DNA of 64,000 nucleotides, taken from the NCBI GenBank assembly GCA_011800155.1, contig CM022368.1, forward strand, positions 1,488,001 through 1,552,000, read 5' to 3'. Within the stretch, counting starts at the first letter, position 1, and every line of letters starts with the position of its first letter. A program made the position numbers and the translations under genes. The notes beneath the pieces were generated by a model. That model searched no databases, had not been told where the DNA came from, and saw nothing but the letters and a program-made list of their open reading frames with translations. Shown here piece by piece: positions 45,860 to 57,900 of this stretch. Source of the stretch: Flammulina velutipes. Its lineage: Eukaryota > Basidiomycota > Agaricomycetes > Agaricales > Physalacriaceae.

Positions 45860-47667
45860 TCAATATACATTGGGGTTGATAGGTCTGAATATCAGACGCT
45901 GTTGTACTGTAATCTCAAGCCGAGGAATAAGATCAGTAAGTGGTAAGACCAGCGAGATGTCGCCCGCGCCGTGCGTGGCCTCAAACACACCAACAGCCAG
46001 TCCTACCAGCACACGGTCCTTCCCATTCGTCGTGAATACAACAGCTCCAGATGAACCCGGGACGACGAATTGCCCTGATGCCGAGGGTACCGCCCGACCT
46101 TCGAGTATTACTCGTCCTGGGTGTAGCATTCCTTGTGGTCCAGAAGGGAGATTCGGATGGACAAAAAATGCCTTGCCTTCAAGACGGCCAAAGACAGGGT
46201 CTAAATGCTTTTCAGCCGCCCAAGACACCAACCCAACCTCTGTTCCGGACTCCAGATTTTCGTGAACAGAAGTAAACTCGGAACACATTGAAGGCACTTT
46301 ATCGAGGATTTCCTCTTTAGTAATCTCAAAGAGTGCTCCATCGAGATATGGAAGAGTAGGCGGTGGTTCTGAGGAGAAGGACGTAGAGGCAGCAGCAGCA
46401 GGAAGTGATGAAGGCGTTGGCTCGATGTACGAAGTAGTAAGTCCTGATGCAGTAGGAGATGATGATAGAGGTTCGAGAACAAATGTTGCGGCGCGTAGGT
46501 GACCCACAAGATTTTTTAGCGGTACATCGCTGGACCCAGTGAAGTCAGTATTCGCAATGCGGTGGTCAGAGCATCCGATAGGAGGATCTATGACGTGCAC
46601 CGCGGAAATCTTGAACACATTGAACATCCGCTGGGCCCAGTTGACGTCGGCGCGTTTCTTAGCCACCTCTCGCCTTGTAAATGATCAGACCGTGACAACT
46701 GTGAATAATCGATAAAAGTGCACTCACCAGGCCGCAGCAACCATCTTCGCTTCTGGCACAGTGAGCAGAAGTGGGATGTGGTACATGCTGCTGCTATTGA
46801 GAGAATCGATGACACAGTCAACGAATGCGGAGCCTCCGATGACAGCGTCGACGTCCGTCGCCAATTTCAGCAGGTGCAGTCGCGCTGCCACCAATTATTG
46901 TTCACCCTGTGCTATTTTGACCTCAAAATCATTGAACTGTCTCCTTGCATTCTCTTGGTCGTGGTGTGACGGCCAAGCGGGGAAGACCAGTTCGTGTGTC
47001 ATGTCTGCTTCACTGATCCTGATAGGCGGGGGTGAAATGTCACTCTGCAAATGAGCTACAGTGTGAGCAGTCGTGAGCGTGTACACGCTATCCGGCGTGT
47101 GAGTAGAATTCCCAGCACTGTAACCGAAGACGAAGGCACCGGCAGTCGACACTCCAGATACTTCCGGACCATTGCTACCTGATTTGCGTATTGAGAATGG
47201 CTGTCCCGCTTGAAGACCATCCATCTGCGCATGGAGAATGACATCAGCACCAGGGAATAGCGATGTTGAAGCTATGCGCCAATGACCAGTGACGATATGT
47301 ATCCGGATACGATGTGGGGTATAGATAAGTGTAGGTAGTGGGATGTAGAACGACGACAATGACGGGAGCAGTGGTGCCATCGTCCAATTTGAGTATCTTT
47401 GGCAAAACACATGCCAAAAGGAGAGCAAAATTCTCTCTCATCAAGAGAGTTCTGAGGGACTCGAGCTCGGCGTCCATTGATTCGATGACGCTCTTCTCGA
47501 ATTTACTCTCAGCGTCTTCAGTCCAGTCGCGGTATGGAAGAACCCAGGAGCGCTCGGTACCCCTCAAGTCGAGAACTCTACAATTCCTCGGTGCTCAGTA
47601 TATGTTCTGATTCATCTAAGTCTTGGAATGCTTACTGAAATTCTGTTTCTGACGAGGATTCTGTCAT
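45860..47667 (-). CDS. Trypsin-like serine peptidase-fold protein, integrity uncertain
   Basis: Minus-strand gene, ATG at 47667. The first exon pair gives RGTERSWVLPYRDWTEDAES. A later exon has YTLTTAHTVAHL, fitting the catalytic His loop (TAAH) of chymotrypsin-like peptidases. The last exon has SGQFVVPGSSGAVVF followed by VGLAVGVFEATHG, fitting the G-x-S-G nucleophile loop. The frame through 46895-47428 meets an in-frame TAA at 46897-46895 just before LVAARLHLLKLATDVDAVIG, which otherwise continues in the same frame. Only a 21-nt GT...AG segment (gtgaac...ggcag) could remove it. The junction near 47300 is also unresolved. So this may be a pseudogene or a gene with an unusual intron. Agaricomycetes have poorly studied intracellular proteins of this fold; function unknown. 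Confidence 0.45.
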
Positions 47668-47847
47668 GGTAGGGTTGCAATGTCAGCGTAGACTCTGGCC
47701 CGCGCTAGCCTTCAATATTCTACAGGCGTAACAGTCTTATTTTGTCAATAGGAGATCCTGTGGGTGGCGGTCAGAGTATGAAGACGGTTATGTACATTAC
47801 ATCATCATCGACATAGATCGACAATTTGTGCGCGCCAGTTCTCGATT

Positions 47848-49110
47848 TTACAGGTACGCAGAATCTACCCAGCTGGTGTAATCACTTCCCACGGCTGAAG
47901 AAATAGAATACGCTGAAGCGGCACTGGAAGACAACACGGTGGCAAACGAGGGGCGTGACGCGCCAGAGACGCCACTTCCAACCGTGTTGTATTCGGCGAA
48001 CAAGATGTGGTCTGTACGCTCATCTCCTGTGTTCCAGACGGACCAAATCGCTTTGTTCAGAGGCGCAGTAACGTTCGTATTCTTGAAGATAACCCTAAAG
48101 GCCGTGATGTTAGTGTGGCACTGGATTATAACAACTTGCAAGTCATACTTCGCATAAGCTAAAGAACAGCATATTAGCTAGTTTTAGGGACAACAACATA
48201 CAAGCACTTACCTCCCCATGGCCTCCCCAGGTAGGTCTTCTCGCTTGTGTCGGACGACGCAGAGGATGCTAGGACAATAGTGTTTCCGTCAAAGACATCT
48301 ATAGTTCGAATACTGAGTTATGTCCAATAAACAGAACAGTCCACTCACAACTTCCGGAATCATTGGACTCTCTCCCACTAGCAGTGACCCAGCCAGGGCC
48401 TTTCACAGCGATAGTATTCTTTCCGAAGAAGGCTAACCCGCCGCGCCCAAAGATGAAGTCAGTGGCACCCTCAATGTAGCTTCTCAGATAAACTTGGGTG
48501 CCAGCGTTGGCGTAGAGAGTATCCTGGTAACCAGTAAAACTGCACGCGTACAACCCGACGCGGCTTCCGTATTGACTGATGGCGATAGCTTGGGTTCCTT
48601 TGCCATAAGTGTTCTTGACGTTAACGTTATACATACTGTCGACATCGCTGTGAATTCTGAGAACTTCCAATCGAAAGGTATAGCTTACGCAAAATCATTC
48701 TTGTGAATACGGAGCGTTCCGCTGGCGTCGTTTGAGCCAGCTTGGGTGGCAGTGACTGCCGCTTGAATAGTAACCTGGTTGGCCGAGTACGAGGTGGTGT
48801 CAGATGTGTATCCGTAGATCTGGTACCAGTTAGCTGGGCGCGTGGCTTTTGGTCCTCGAATACTACTCACTGTGAGTGGTCCGCTACGAGTGATGTAGAC
48901 TTGTTCGTTGTACGTTCCGGGATAGATGAAGATGCTGCGAGTACTCGAGTCGTTCGGAAGAGCAGCAACAGCTGACGCCACAGTCTTGTACTCTCCAGAC
49001 GTACTCGTCCCCGAGCGGACAACCAACGCGCCAGATGGAGGAGAAGTTCGCGTGGCGCCAAAAGCCACTTGCAGGAGAGAAATCCAGGTGAAAAGATGCA
49101 AGAAAAACAT
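47848..49110 (-). CDS. Secreted pectin methylesterase (CE8)
   Basis: Five exons (49110-48689, 48647-48349, 48298-48212, 48158-48149, 48094-47848) give 354 residues. The N-terminus MFFLHLFTWISLLQVAFG is a signal peptide. Catalytic motifs are intact: GLYACSFTGYQDTLYANAG (Gln and oxyanion region), YIEGATDFIFGRG (catalytic Asp), and after splicing YLGRPWGAYAKVIFKNT (substrate-binding Arg/Trp). It removes methyl groups from homogalacturonan in plant cell walls, so the fungus meets plant material. Exon 4 is only 10 nt (48158-48149); without it the GRPWGAYAKV motif would be out of frame. A TATA box lies 41 bases before the ATG, consistent with an inducible gene. Confidence 0.93.
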
Positions 49111-49802
49111 ACTGACGTTGTTCGTGGTGAGCCTAACGCATTCGTGCAGCCTTTATAGTCGAAACGGAAAATTAACGGAGGTCAGTGTAGCGGGTAGGAA
49201 ACGTTGGCCGGGCCGCGCAGAAGCATCACAAGACGAGGACTGGGCATGGTCGCGTTGACACAGATCCCATGGATGAGGTTATGGAGAGCAATGGTGACGA
49301 GACTGAGCAAGCTTCGTCCTGGCGACGGAGAAACCAATTGAAGTGTGAAGAAAATAACTGAGGCAGCTGATGATGTTGGCTCACGCTGGAGTTGCGGTGC
49401 GGGCATGGGGCCGAAGGTCTGCTGAAGCTATAGAGAGGGAACGCACAGATAGAACTGTTGATAGTATAAGAGAGTCTGGTGTTGCATAGTGAGAGAAGCA
49501 AAAGAACGGATTCCGTCGATGGTGGTTCGAGATCAAGCTTAAGAGATCGGCCCTGGACTTTGCATGAACCACTTCTTGAAGAAGAGTTTGGGAAGAATCA
49601 TAAGACGATGGCTACATGTGGTTGATTGCAGCAGCTGGGCTCAGTGGATCGAGTAAGCCTTCAGAAGATACATACAGAGAAATCTGAGGCATGCGCACCC
49701 GGGCCACTACGACTCGGAAATTGATCTTAAATTGAAAAAATGCAAATCTAGTATACACGATGCTGTTGTATGGTCCATCTCCAAACCGGTATCCACCTTA
49801 TA
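49111..49802. other. Intergenic, upstream of pectin methylesterase
   Basis: 692 bases between two minus-strand genes. Apart from the TATA box near its left end, I see no gene, repeat or RNA. Its length suits a regulated promoter. Confidence 0.45.
49151..49157 (-). promoter_or_regulatory. TATA box of pectin methylesterase gene
   Basis: TATAAAG on the minus strand, in the context gactataaaggct, 41 bases upstream of the start codon. Few genes in this window have such a clear TATA box. Confidence 0.6.
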
Positions 49803-52796
49803 CTAATGACTGATGTACTGGAACACAAACGAGACTTCGCACAGACCACATTCACCACGTAATAAATCGTCATGATTATTCTTGAGCTCAGCATTCGTAA
49901 AGTGATTCCATCTAGAACATAGGTCAACATCCCGCTCTCAATCAACGCGTTATTCAAGAACGTACGTGCTAGCGTCTCCGTAGAGCAAAGCAGGCGCCTT
50001 TATCACCTGTTTCCCATTCTTGCATCGTTTGCATTTGAAGGTTTCGTGAGTCTCAGACAATGTCTTCTCATTGAAAAGGAAGAGCTGGCGAAGAAGATCC
50101 ACGGAGAAGTGACGTTCGGTATCCTCTCGTTCGTCTACGACCGCAGACGATAGTGCCTGTTTGTTCGCTTGTCGCTGGAAAATCTTCTCTTCTATGGTCC
50201 CGGTCGTAATAAACCGATAGACAAAACCTACAATGACTGTGAACGAACTGTACAAGAGCGTCGCGGTTGAACACTCACATTCTTTCTTCTGGCCATCACG
50301 CCATACACGAGCTAAGGCCTGCTGATCGGCTGCGGGATTCCAATCTATGGAATATGAGCTAGGAAATAACACTTTGTGTAAACCATACCGGGGTCGAAGA
50401 GGATAAGTCTGTTGGCGCCAATCAAATTGATACCGCATCCACCGGCTTTACTACTGAGCAAGAAGATGAATTCTTTGCCTTCAGGATCGTTGAACTGATC
50501 CACAAGTTTCTGGCGTTTCGTGATAGTCATGGTACCATCCAACCGGAAATGTCCATATCTGACGGTGATGAGTTTTGGCAATGCAAGATGCCGATAGCTC
50601 GCTTACTTCTTCTGTCTGCAGAGCTTTTCAAATAGATCCAGCGTCTGAGTATAATTGCTAATCAAGACAATCTTGTCGTTCGTCTGACTGCGTAGTGTAG
50701 CCAGAAAGCTAATCGCACACTGTCAGATAGATCTCGATGCGTGTAAGGGAAAGTACGTGCCGTTCAAGTACTACAAACTTCCCAGACCAGTCACATCGAA
50801 CGGTCTGATTGCGACCACTCTTGTTTGCGTTATTTGGTCCAACGAACCCTTCAGGAATTAACTTCTCTGAGCCGTGCAGGTCTTTGGGCAAGTCCAAAAG
50901 CTCGGGGTGGTTGCAAAGCTTCTTCAAGATGTTGATAGCTTTTAGAGGTTGCGACTCAGTCCCGCGAAGTAATGCCTTGATCTCAGGCGACGATATGAAT
51001 AACCTGTATAAAGAGAGCTGGAAGTCTGAAAGTCCGCAGAAAACGACGTGCTCGTATTTGACGGGCACTGTAGGTGCCTTAGCACTCATGTTCAACTGTG
51101 AAAAAGACCACTCACAATACTTAGAGAGAAGGTCGTTCGTCCTCCGAATGATGAACTTGGTGACCAGGCCACCAAGCTCTTTCAGCTTCTTCTCACTCTC
51201 TGCTTTAGTTGCATCGCTTGCCATTGAATCGCGACCACGAATGATATGGTTCTCGAAATTCTTCCGGAAGTCATTCTTGGTCCCGAGGAAATTAGGATTC
51301 GCGAAATTGAGTAAGGAAAAATACTCTGATAGATCGTTCTGAATGACGATTAATAGGGAGCGGTGTGGCCATTACGAGGGATAATTCTACCTGAATGGGC
51401 GTCCCAGTCAAAATGACGCGTCGTTTCACGTTGAGCGCGTTGAGCGCTTGGAAGGTTTGCGATTCTGAGAAATATGTGATCAATGGGGCGAAAAGGAGTT
51501 AAGAGCAAGCATTACCTCCATTCTTGAGGCGATGCCCTTCGTCGCAGAGCAGGAGACCAATGGTACAATTTGCGAGATACGGCCCAAGAGTTCGCAGTGT
51601 TTCATACGACACAATCATAACTTCGTATAAATGTCAGTCAAGGTCAATGTTGGTAACGATCCCCATACCAGGTTGGGTAACGTTCCTTCCTCTAGCATCG
51701 ACCCATTGTTGGACGCGCTTGAGGAGATCCGCTTTCCCGCCCTTTCCATCTACAGCCAACGCGTTTATCGCGTCTTTTCCCAGCCATTTCACTATTCCAG
51801 GGTAAAGATACCAACATTTGTCAAAAGCAAAGACGTACCAAGTTCATTCGCCCAGTTTTTGACCAAGCTGGATGGACAGGCGATGATACACTTCTCTATA
51901 CTGGGCTTGCCCGCGTGAGGCGACTGCTTGATGAGTGTCCACAGTAGTGTGATGCATTGAAGAGTCTTTCCGAGGCCCATTTCATCAGCCATGATACATC
52001 CGTACTGGTTTTCGACGATCATGCCCGTGGCGCATTTGTACAAGAACTGCGGAAGGATGAGCAAGGTAAGCGCGAAAGAATGTGAGATACTCACCTTGAC
52101 GCCCTCAACTTGATGAGGACGAAGAACTTTGGTGAGTCGAGGATCGATCACGACAGGAACCTTTTCGATTCCAGCTTTCTTTTGACCTTCACCGAGCAAC
52201 GCTTTGAGGCTCTTGTGGGGGTTGAACAAGCCTGCGGTCTTCTCCAGCGCCTCCTTCTCGAGTCGCTGCTTCTCCTCTTCCTTCAGGCGTTCCTTTCTCT
52301 CTTCATCTGTTTCTCTATCGTCGATGGTGGGGTCATAGAGAACAATAGCATGATCCTCCATCGGATCGTGCAAGGGGCGAGGAATGAGCCTGGACTGGGG
52401 TCGGATGCCGAGGGATATGTTGGAGGAGAGTAGCGGTACTTGTTCACCATCTTTGTTGGTCATGGTAGGCATAGAGAAGCGTCGCACTTGGCCAAATGGT
52501 TTGGGTTTGAAGACTGGGTAATGCTTTATCGCAGCGAGTAGTTCCTCCTCGTTGTGATATGCGTCCTTCTCATCCTGTTTCTTCTTCTTTTTCTTCCGAA
52601 CGTCGTCGTCGTCATCAGAGTCGTCGGCCGCCTGTTGGCCCTTGTAGGAGACGGCGCGCTTCCGCTTGCGTGTAAGCTGAGCGCGGTCGACTTGCGCCGT
52701 AAAAGCTGGCGCTTTGAAAGGCTTGTTTATGCGCTGGCTTTCCTGCAGTCTGTCGACGACTTTGCCGTCGTTGGTTGTCGGTGCGCGGCGCAACAT
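49803..52796 (-). CDS. RAD54: Rad54 DNA translocase for homologous recombination
   Basis: ATG at 52796 (an in-frame ATG at 52838 is an alternative). The N-terminal region has KPFKAPAF, an NLS-like RKRKR and KKKKKK. SNF2 motifs in order: [26 protein letters not shown] (Walker A), [11 protein letters not shown] (DEGH box), [55 protein letters not shown], and [16 protein letters not shown]. The end carries Cys pairs ([19 protein letters not shown]). Rad54 binds Rad51 filaments, moves along duplex DNA and promotes strand exchange. At least seven introns; the last (49974-49924) joins DAST to [10 protein letters not shown]. Length about 820 residues. It is divergent from ISH1. Confidence 0.94.
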
Positions 52797-52999
52797 GATG
52801 GTAGAAGAGTAAGGAAGGCGACGGGAGGCGCATTTCAAACACGACCAAGCAACACGGCAAATGTGGTCATGTGATCGTCAATCGAGTTGGCCGAATACGG
52901 TCATACGCGCGCGCCACCCTATGATCGAGTTGGATCATCGCTGCATCCTCGTCATACGATGGATCTCCTGACGTCAGGACTTGCTCACCGCGAACCGAC

Positions 53000-53007
53000 T
53001 ATAAAAG
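53000..53007 (+). promoter_or_regulatory. TATA box of ISH1-like gene
   Basis: tataaaag, 37 bases before the ATG at 53044. TATA-containing promoters are common in stress-induced fungal genes, which fits the product. Confidence 0.6.
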
Positions 53008-53043
53008 CTAGACACGGTCCGCCCTCCTTTCTATTCACCCACT

Positions 53044-54711
53044 ATGAGACCCTCAATTGTCCTGCTCGCCGTCTTGGCTGCCAGCGCCCAAGCATCGTGG
53101 TTTGGCTCAGATAAACCTCGTACGTCTTCAGTCGCGCTCTTCTAGCTTTTACTCACATCCAACGTCTCAGAATATCAAGAATGGTCTACCGCCGACCTCA
53201 AAGCCTGGCTCAACGAGCACCAGATTTCTAATCCTTCCATCGACACTTATTCGCGCGACGAGCTCGTTGACCTCGTAAAATCAAACTGGAATTCCGCCGC
53301 TGCGTGGTCATACGATCAGTACAATGCAGCACAGCATTCATTCGCCAACCTGCGCGAGTCAACTTTTGAGACTTGGGACGAGTCTCAGCTACGCCAGTTC
53401 CTTCTGGACCAGGGCATCGTCGCACCCAAGGGTCCCAAGGAAGAACTCCTACAGCTCGTTAAAAGCCGTTACAACCAGTACACTGCCGCTGCCAGTTCGT
53501 TTGCCTCTCGAGCCAGCGCTACAGCCAGCACCGCGGTTTATGGGGACGCCAAATACCAGGCCTCTCAGTCAGCATCAAGCATCGTTGCTCAAGCTACTGC
53601 AACCGTCGCACACACGTTCGACAACAGCAAAGACTACGTGTACTCGACATGGTCCGATAACCAACTGCGCTCCTACCTCGAGTCGAAAGGCGTCTTAAAG
53701 ACCAAAACTCAAAAGACACGTGAAGAACTTCTGGCTCTGATGAACGATTCGTACGCGAAGGTCTCCAACCCCGCCTGGGATGCCTGGAGTGATTCGTATA
53801 TGGTCCGTTCAAATTAGCATCGACATTTCTTCTTCTTACATTCAACGCAGCGCGAATGGCTAGCTAGCCATAACATTATCGACGATCGTTCTGCTCTGCA
53901 GCAGAACCGTGATGCGCTCGTTGATCAGATGAAGCAATATTACTACGATTCTAATTCCTACGTTTGGGACACATGGACCGACAGTGACCTCAAGGCTTGG
54001 CTTGTTGACCGCAACATAGTGAAGAGTGACGCTCAGGTCAAGAGGGAAAAGATGGTCAAGCTTGTCCAGTACGTCTCTGTCGCTTACTCATTACCGTCCT
54101 AATTGTTCGTAGGGACAACTACAACAACGTTCACGACACTTTTTGGAACGCATGGACTGATAATCAGCTGCGCACCTGGCTCATTGACAACGGCTACCTG
54201 CGCTCTGATGCTCAGGTCAAGCGGGACGAGTTAGTCAAGAGCATCAACGACAAGTACACAGACCTCTCCGCTCGGACGGCTCCCTATCTCACCTGGCCTG
54301 ATGCTCGACTTCGTGCGTTCCTGCGTGAACACGGCCTGAGCGACAAGCAGTTACCTACTTCCCGCCCTGGTTTGCTTCGTGAGTTATCCTTTTTTTCAAC
54401 ACATTGGTCTGGACTTTGATATCTCTACAGAGGAGACTCGCGTTAGGTACACTCTAACTGTGTCAAAAACTGAGTCCTTGTTCAACATCAGGGAAATCAT
54501 CAACAGTGGAGTTTACGCTGCAGAGGAAAAGCTGTACAAGGTCTGGGAGATGTTGAGTGGAAGCACTGAAGACCTGTTGAACGCGGGCAAGGAGAAGGCC
54601 AAAGAGAGTAAGGAGCACGCTGGAGAGGGGAAGAAATGGGCGAATGAAAAGTACGCGCAGGGTGAGAAGCATGCTTCCGAGACGGCTAGCAAGCTGAAGG
54701 AGGAGTTGTAA
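53044..54711 (+). CDS. ISH1: Ish1/Msc1-like stress protein with repeated SAP-like helices
   Basis: Six exons (53044-53119, 53171-53802, 53851-54068, 54113-54378, 54431-54446, 54492-54711) give 475 residues. A signal peptide (PSIVLLAVLAASAQASW) is followed by at least six repeats of the Ish1 motif: WSTADLKAWLNEHQI, WDESQLRQFLLDQGI, WSDNQLRSYLESKGV, WTDSDLKAWLVDRNI, WTDNQLRTWLIDNGY, WPDARLRAFLREHGL. The tail is Lys/Glu/Ala-rich. S. pombe Ish1 is a nuclear-envelope protein induced by stress and starvation. Exon 5 is just 16 nt; leaving the following 45-nt intron in place would keep the frame open and add 15 residues, so both forms could be made. The intron carries a CTAAC branch site, which favours splicing. 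Confidence 0.88.
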
Positions 54712-55740
54712 ATCATGATTAGCTGCACGAAGTCATATGTCTCGCTAGTAATTGTATAAAGGATTTGGGGAGGCCCCAGGAGTGCGAGCGCAGCGAGTTC
54801 TGCACCTACCGGATGTTCATTAATAAATTTAAACTTGTGATAGAGATCATTAAATATCAGCACGTCCTGGAATTTTGGGGCTAAGCTACATCCTACAAGA
54901 ATTAGTTAAGACACTCTTCAAAATAACATGAATTTACATGAATTTAGTAGTGAGTGCAGTGGCAGGAAATGGGTATACAGTTTATTCAATTACTAGAAGG
55001 GTACCGGCGGGCCATATCTTTCAAACACTCCATCAACGGCGCCCCACGGTGACTCAACTGGTAGCGACAGCACAGCGTTGGAATACACAGTGAATCACAC
55101 GGAAAGAGGACAGTCCTGGGACAGTCGTTGGCAAGACCTGGTTGAGGAAGGTGGAATCACGGTCCGGCAGCCGCAATAGGCCGCAATGTACGGCATCTAC
55201 CGAAATCTGCGAAGCCCCGCCAAATTCGCGAAAAGTAAGATTTCCAGTTTGTTATTGTTTGGTTATGCTGAGTGGACCGGTTTCCTCACGCGTTACCCTA
55301 TTATTTGCTCGCTGCGCTCGCAATCATAGTGACAGTTTGCTCTTGTCAAGTATTGTATCGCCATGTAATGTACATAACTCCAACAGTTGGGTGGTGCACA
55401 AGACTAGCTCGCGCCGAAAGAACCGACGATAAAGCGTACCACGTAATTGGCATCGATCAAGCAAACCTTCTACATGATTGTGATTGCTACTCTCTATCTC
55501 CCATCAGAGCCGAATTCGACAGGCAGCCTCGAAAGTTCGTGCGCACCGGTGGCGACAGTTTGTTTGGATGTCATCCTCGGAGTAATCGCGACCCACGGCT
55601 GCTTTAAATTAGCCTGGACCGCTTGAATTCATATGCAATCTATGTTCAGATGATCGGTGTCCATTCGAATCCTTTATATGTACCCAAGTGCCTCAAGTTG
55701 AAGCTGCACTTCCCCTCAGACTCTTCTAACCCTAACAGTC
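54712..55740. other. Long intergenic region
   Basis: 1029 bases between two plus-strand genes. No gene is supported. On the minus strand about 55080-54990 reads a short protein-like tail (LSLPVESPWGAVDGVFERYG, then stop) with no upstream partner, possibly a gene relic. Confidence 0.45.
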
Positions 55741-57732
55741 ATGTCTGAGAATCTCCGTGTAATCGTGGTCGGAGCAGGGTGCGTGTATGCATCTGAATGC
55801 TTTGCAAGCCACCGATGGACCGTACAGATTAGCTGGTATAGCGACAGGAGTTGCTCTCAAAACCAGGCTCAATTTCCATAACTTTACGATATTCGAAAAG
55901 GCCGACGACGTCGGTGGAACATGGAGGGTACGTCAGGTCTCTCTTTCCTGCGTAGGAAGATTACTGAATGTGGCGCAGGACAGTACATACCCCGGTTGCG
56001 CCTGCGACGTTCCAGCGCATTGGTACTCGCTCTCTACCGAGCTGAATCCCTCCTGGGATCGACAATACGCGTCTCAAGGTGAGTTACATGCGTATTGGCA
56101 ACGCGTCTGGGAGAAGCACTCGCTGCGCGACCATACGCAATTCCGCACGGCTGTGACCAAGTCTGTGTGGGATGAGGACACGCAGCGATGGACGGTGTGG
56201 CTGCACGATTTCCGCACAAGCGAGGAATACACACAGCAAGCTGAGGTGCTTGTCTATGCCATCGGAGGATTTATGAGTCCGGTGTGGCCGAAGGAGATAC
56301 AGGGCTTGGATAAATTCAAAGGGGATCTATGGCATTCTGCTGCGTGGCGGCATGATGTGGATTTGAAGGGGAAGAGGGTGGGGGCAATTGGGAATGGGTG
56401 TTCCGCGTAAGTGCAAGCTGAATACATGATACAAAAGCGCGTTCTAATCCTCTTGATCTACAGCGCTCAATTTGTACCTGCGATGGCGCAAGATCCTTCG
56501 ACTCAAGTCATCAACTTTTGTCGTACACCTCAGTGGTTCGTGCCTAAGGTATGTGCTCTTGGAGAGGCCTATACTCAGCTTCATGTTGTATCTAGGACGA
56601 GATGGTGTACCCCTCGTGGATTAAATGGGTATTTTCCAATGTTCCTGGTGTTGTCAGGATGTGGAGGGGGTACATAATGGCTCGCGTACGTGGCTAGAAC
56701 CCACATTCGCGACAAGGAACGCTCACAGGTTCCCAAGTCCGATATATCGTTCTTGGCCTTTAACAAGAATAACGAATGGCTAGGACGTCTTACGCGTAAG
56801 GTTAGAGTGCTCTTCTCGTTCAATCGCCAAACATTAACGTCGCCGTGCTACCTCAGGCATTAAGCGCCTACATCAAGAAAGAAGGCCCCGAAGGATTTCC
56901 TATCCCGGACTATGCGCCTGGCTGCAAGAGAATTATCGTCGATCCGGGATATCTCGCGTGTTTGAAGAAGGAAAATGCTTCCGCGCGTTGGGACCCGATC
57001 GATTCTGTGGTTGAAGAAGGAATCAAAATGCAAAGCGGAGAGGTGGTTCCTCTCGATGCCATTGTGTTTGGTACTGGCTACTCTATTGTAAGTGGGCTTA
57101 CCCGTGCCTCTAATGTCTGTAATGTTTCTCCTAGGATCCCGTGGACTGGCATGTGCAAGGCCGCAAGTGTACAATGCATGAATATTACCTCAGCCAAGGG
57201 TGCGCCACAGCGTATTTGGGCGCTTTCACTCCTGGATTTCCGAACATGGTTACTTTACTGGGCCCTAACGTCGCTACTGGACACGCGTCGGCTATCTTTT
57301 CTGAAGAGTCACAGGTATGCTTACCAGTTTGCACGCTGCGAATTAGAATAGGTTCATTCTTCGCAGATACACCTCGCGATAAACATGATCAGGCCTATTA
57401 TTGAGGGTCAAATCACGTCGTTTGATATCAAGGAAGAGATATGTGATGAGTACAATGGGTGGTTGCAGAATCGTCTGCGCCACTCGGTGTGGACTGATTG
57501 CCGATCGTACTACCACACTGCGTGGGACAGCAGCTCAAAGATCATTGCGACTTTCCCTGGGCCAGTCGCCTTGTTCTGGTGGTTTTGTCGACGGCCACGC
57601 TGGAGCCAGTGGGAGATCCGGGGTGCGAGTAAGGACTGGGACCGCAGCGAAGTGCTGAGAAAAGTATCCGAGTTTGCGGTTAGCTGTATCCTCGCTGCTT
57701 TGTTTGGGATACCATGGAGTGTGTTATCGTAG
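55741..57732 (+). CDS. FAD-dependent monooxygenase (FMO/Baeyer-Villiger type)
   Basis: Nine exons, with all junctions in frame, give 529 residues. The first GxGxxG is split by intron 1: VVGAG joined to LAGIATGVAL, the FAD site. Next come FEKADDVGGTWR and DSTYPGCACDVPAHWYS, typical of flavin monooxygenases and Baeyer-Villiger enzymes. The second Rossmann motif VGAIGNGCSAAQF, again split by an intron, binds NADPH. The late part has GCKRIIVDPGYL, DAIVFGTGYSI and LLGPNVATGHAS. Such enzymes oxidise lipophilic ketones, amines or sulfides; the substrate is unknown. The C-terminal 30 residues are hydrophobic (FAVSCILAALFGIPWSVL), so it may be membrane-attached. Casein kinase I starts 168 bases downstream on the same strand. 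Confidence 0.88.
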
Positions 57733-57900
57733 AGCAATGTATTTAAATGAGAAACGTGCCATGGGGACGGAGGCAACGGATATAAGTGGATGGACGTGTT
57801 TGGCATCGGCATTGTCCGTTCCTTGCTTTGTGCTTTCTCTCTTTGCCTTTACGCCAGGACTTGGCCGTCGACGCGGTTTACGGCTCTCAATCGTTCCTCC

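Noticed and set aside
54990..55085. Minus-strand protein-like tail ending in GPPVPF and a stop
   Set aside because: Only about 32 codons are open, an in-frame TGA lies directly upstream, and no good 3' splice site precedes it. Possibly a relic; noted in the intergenic entry only.
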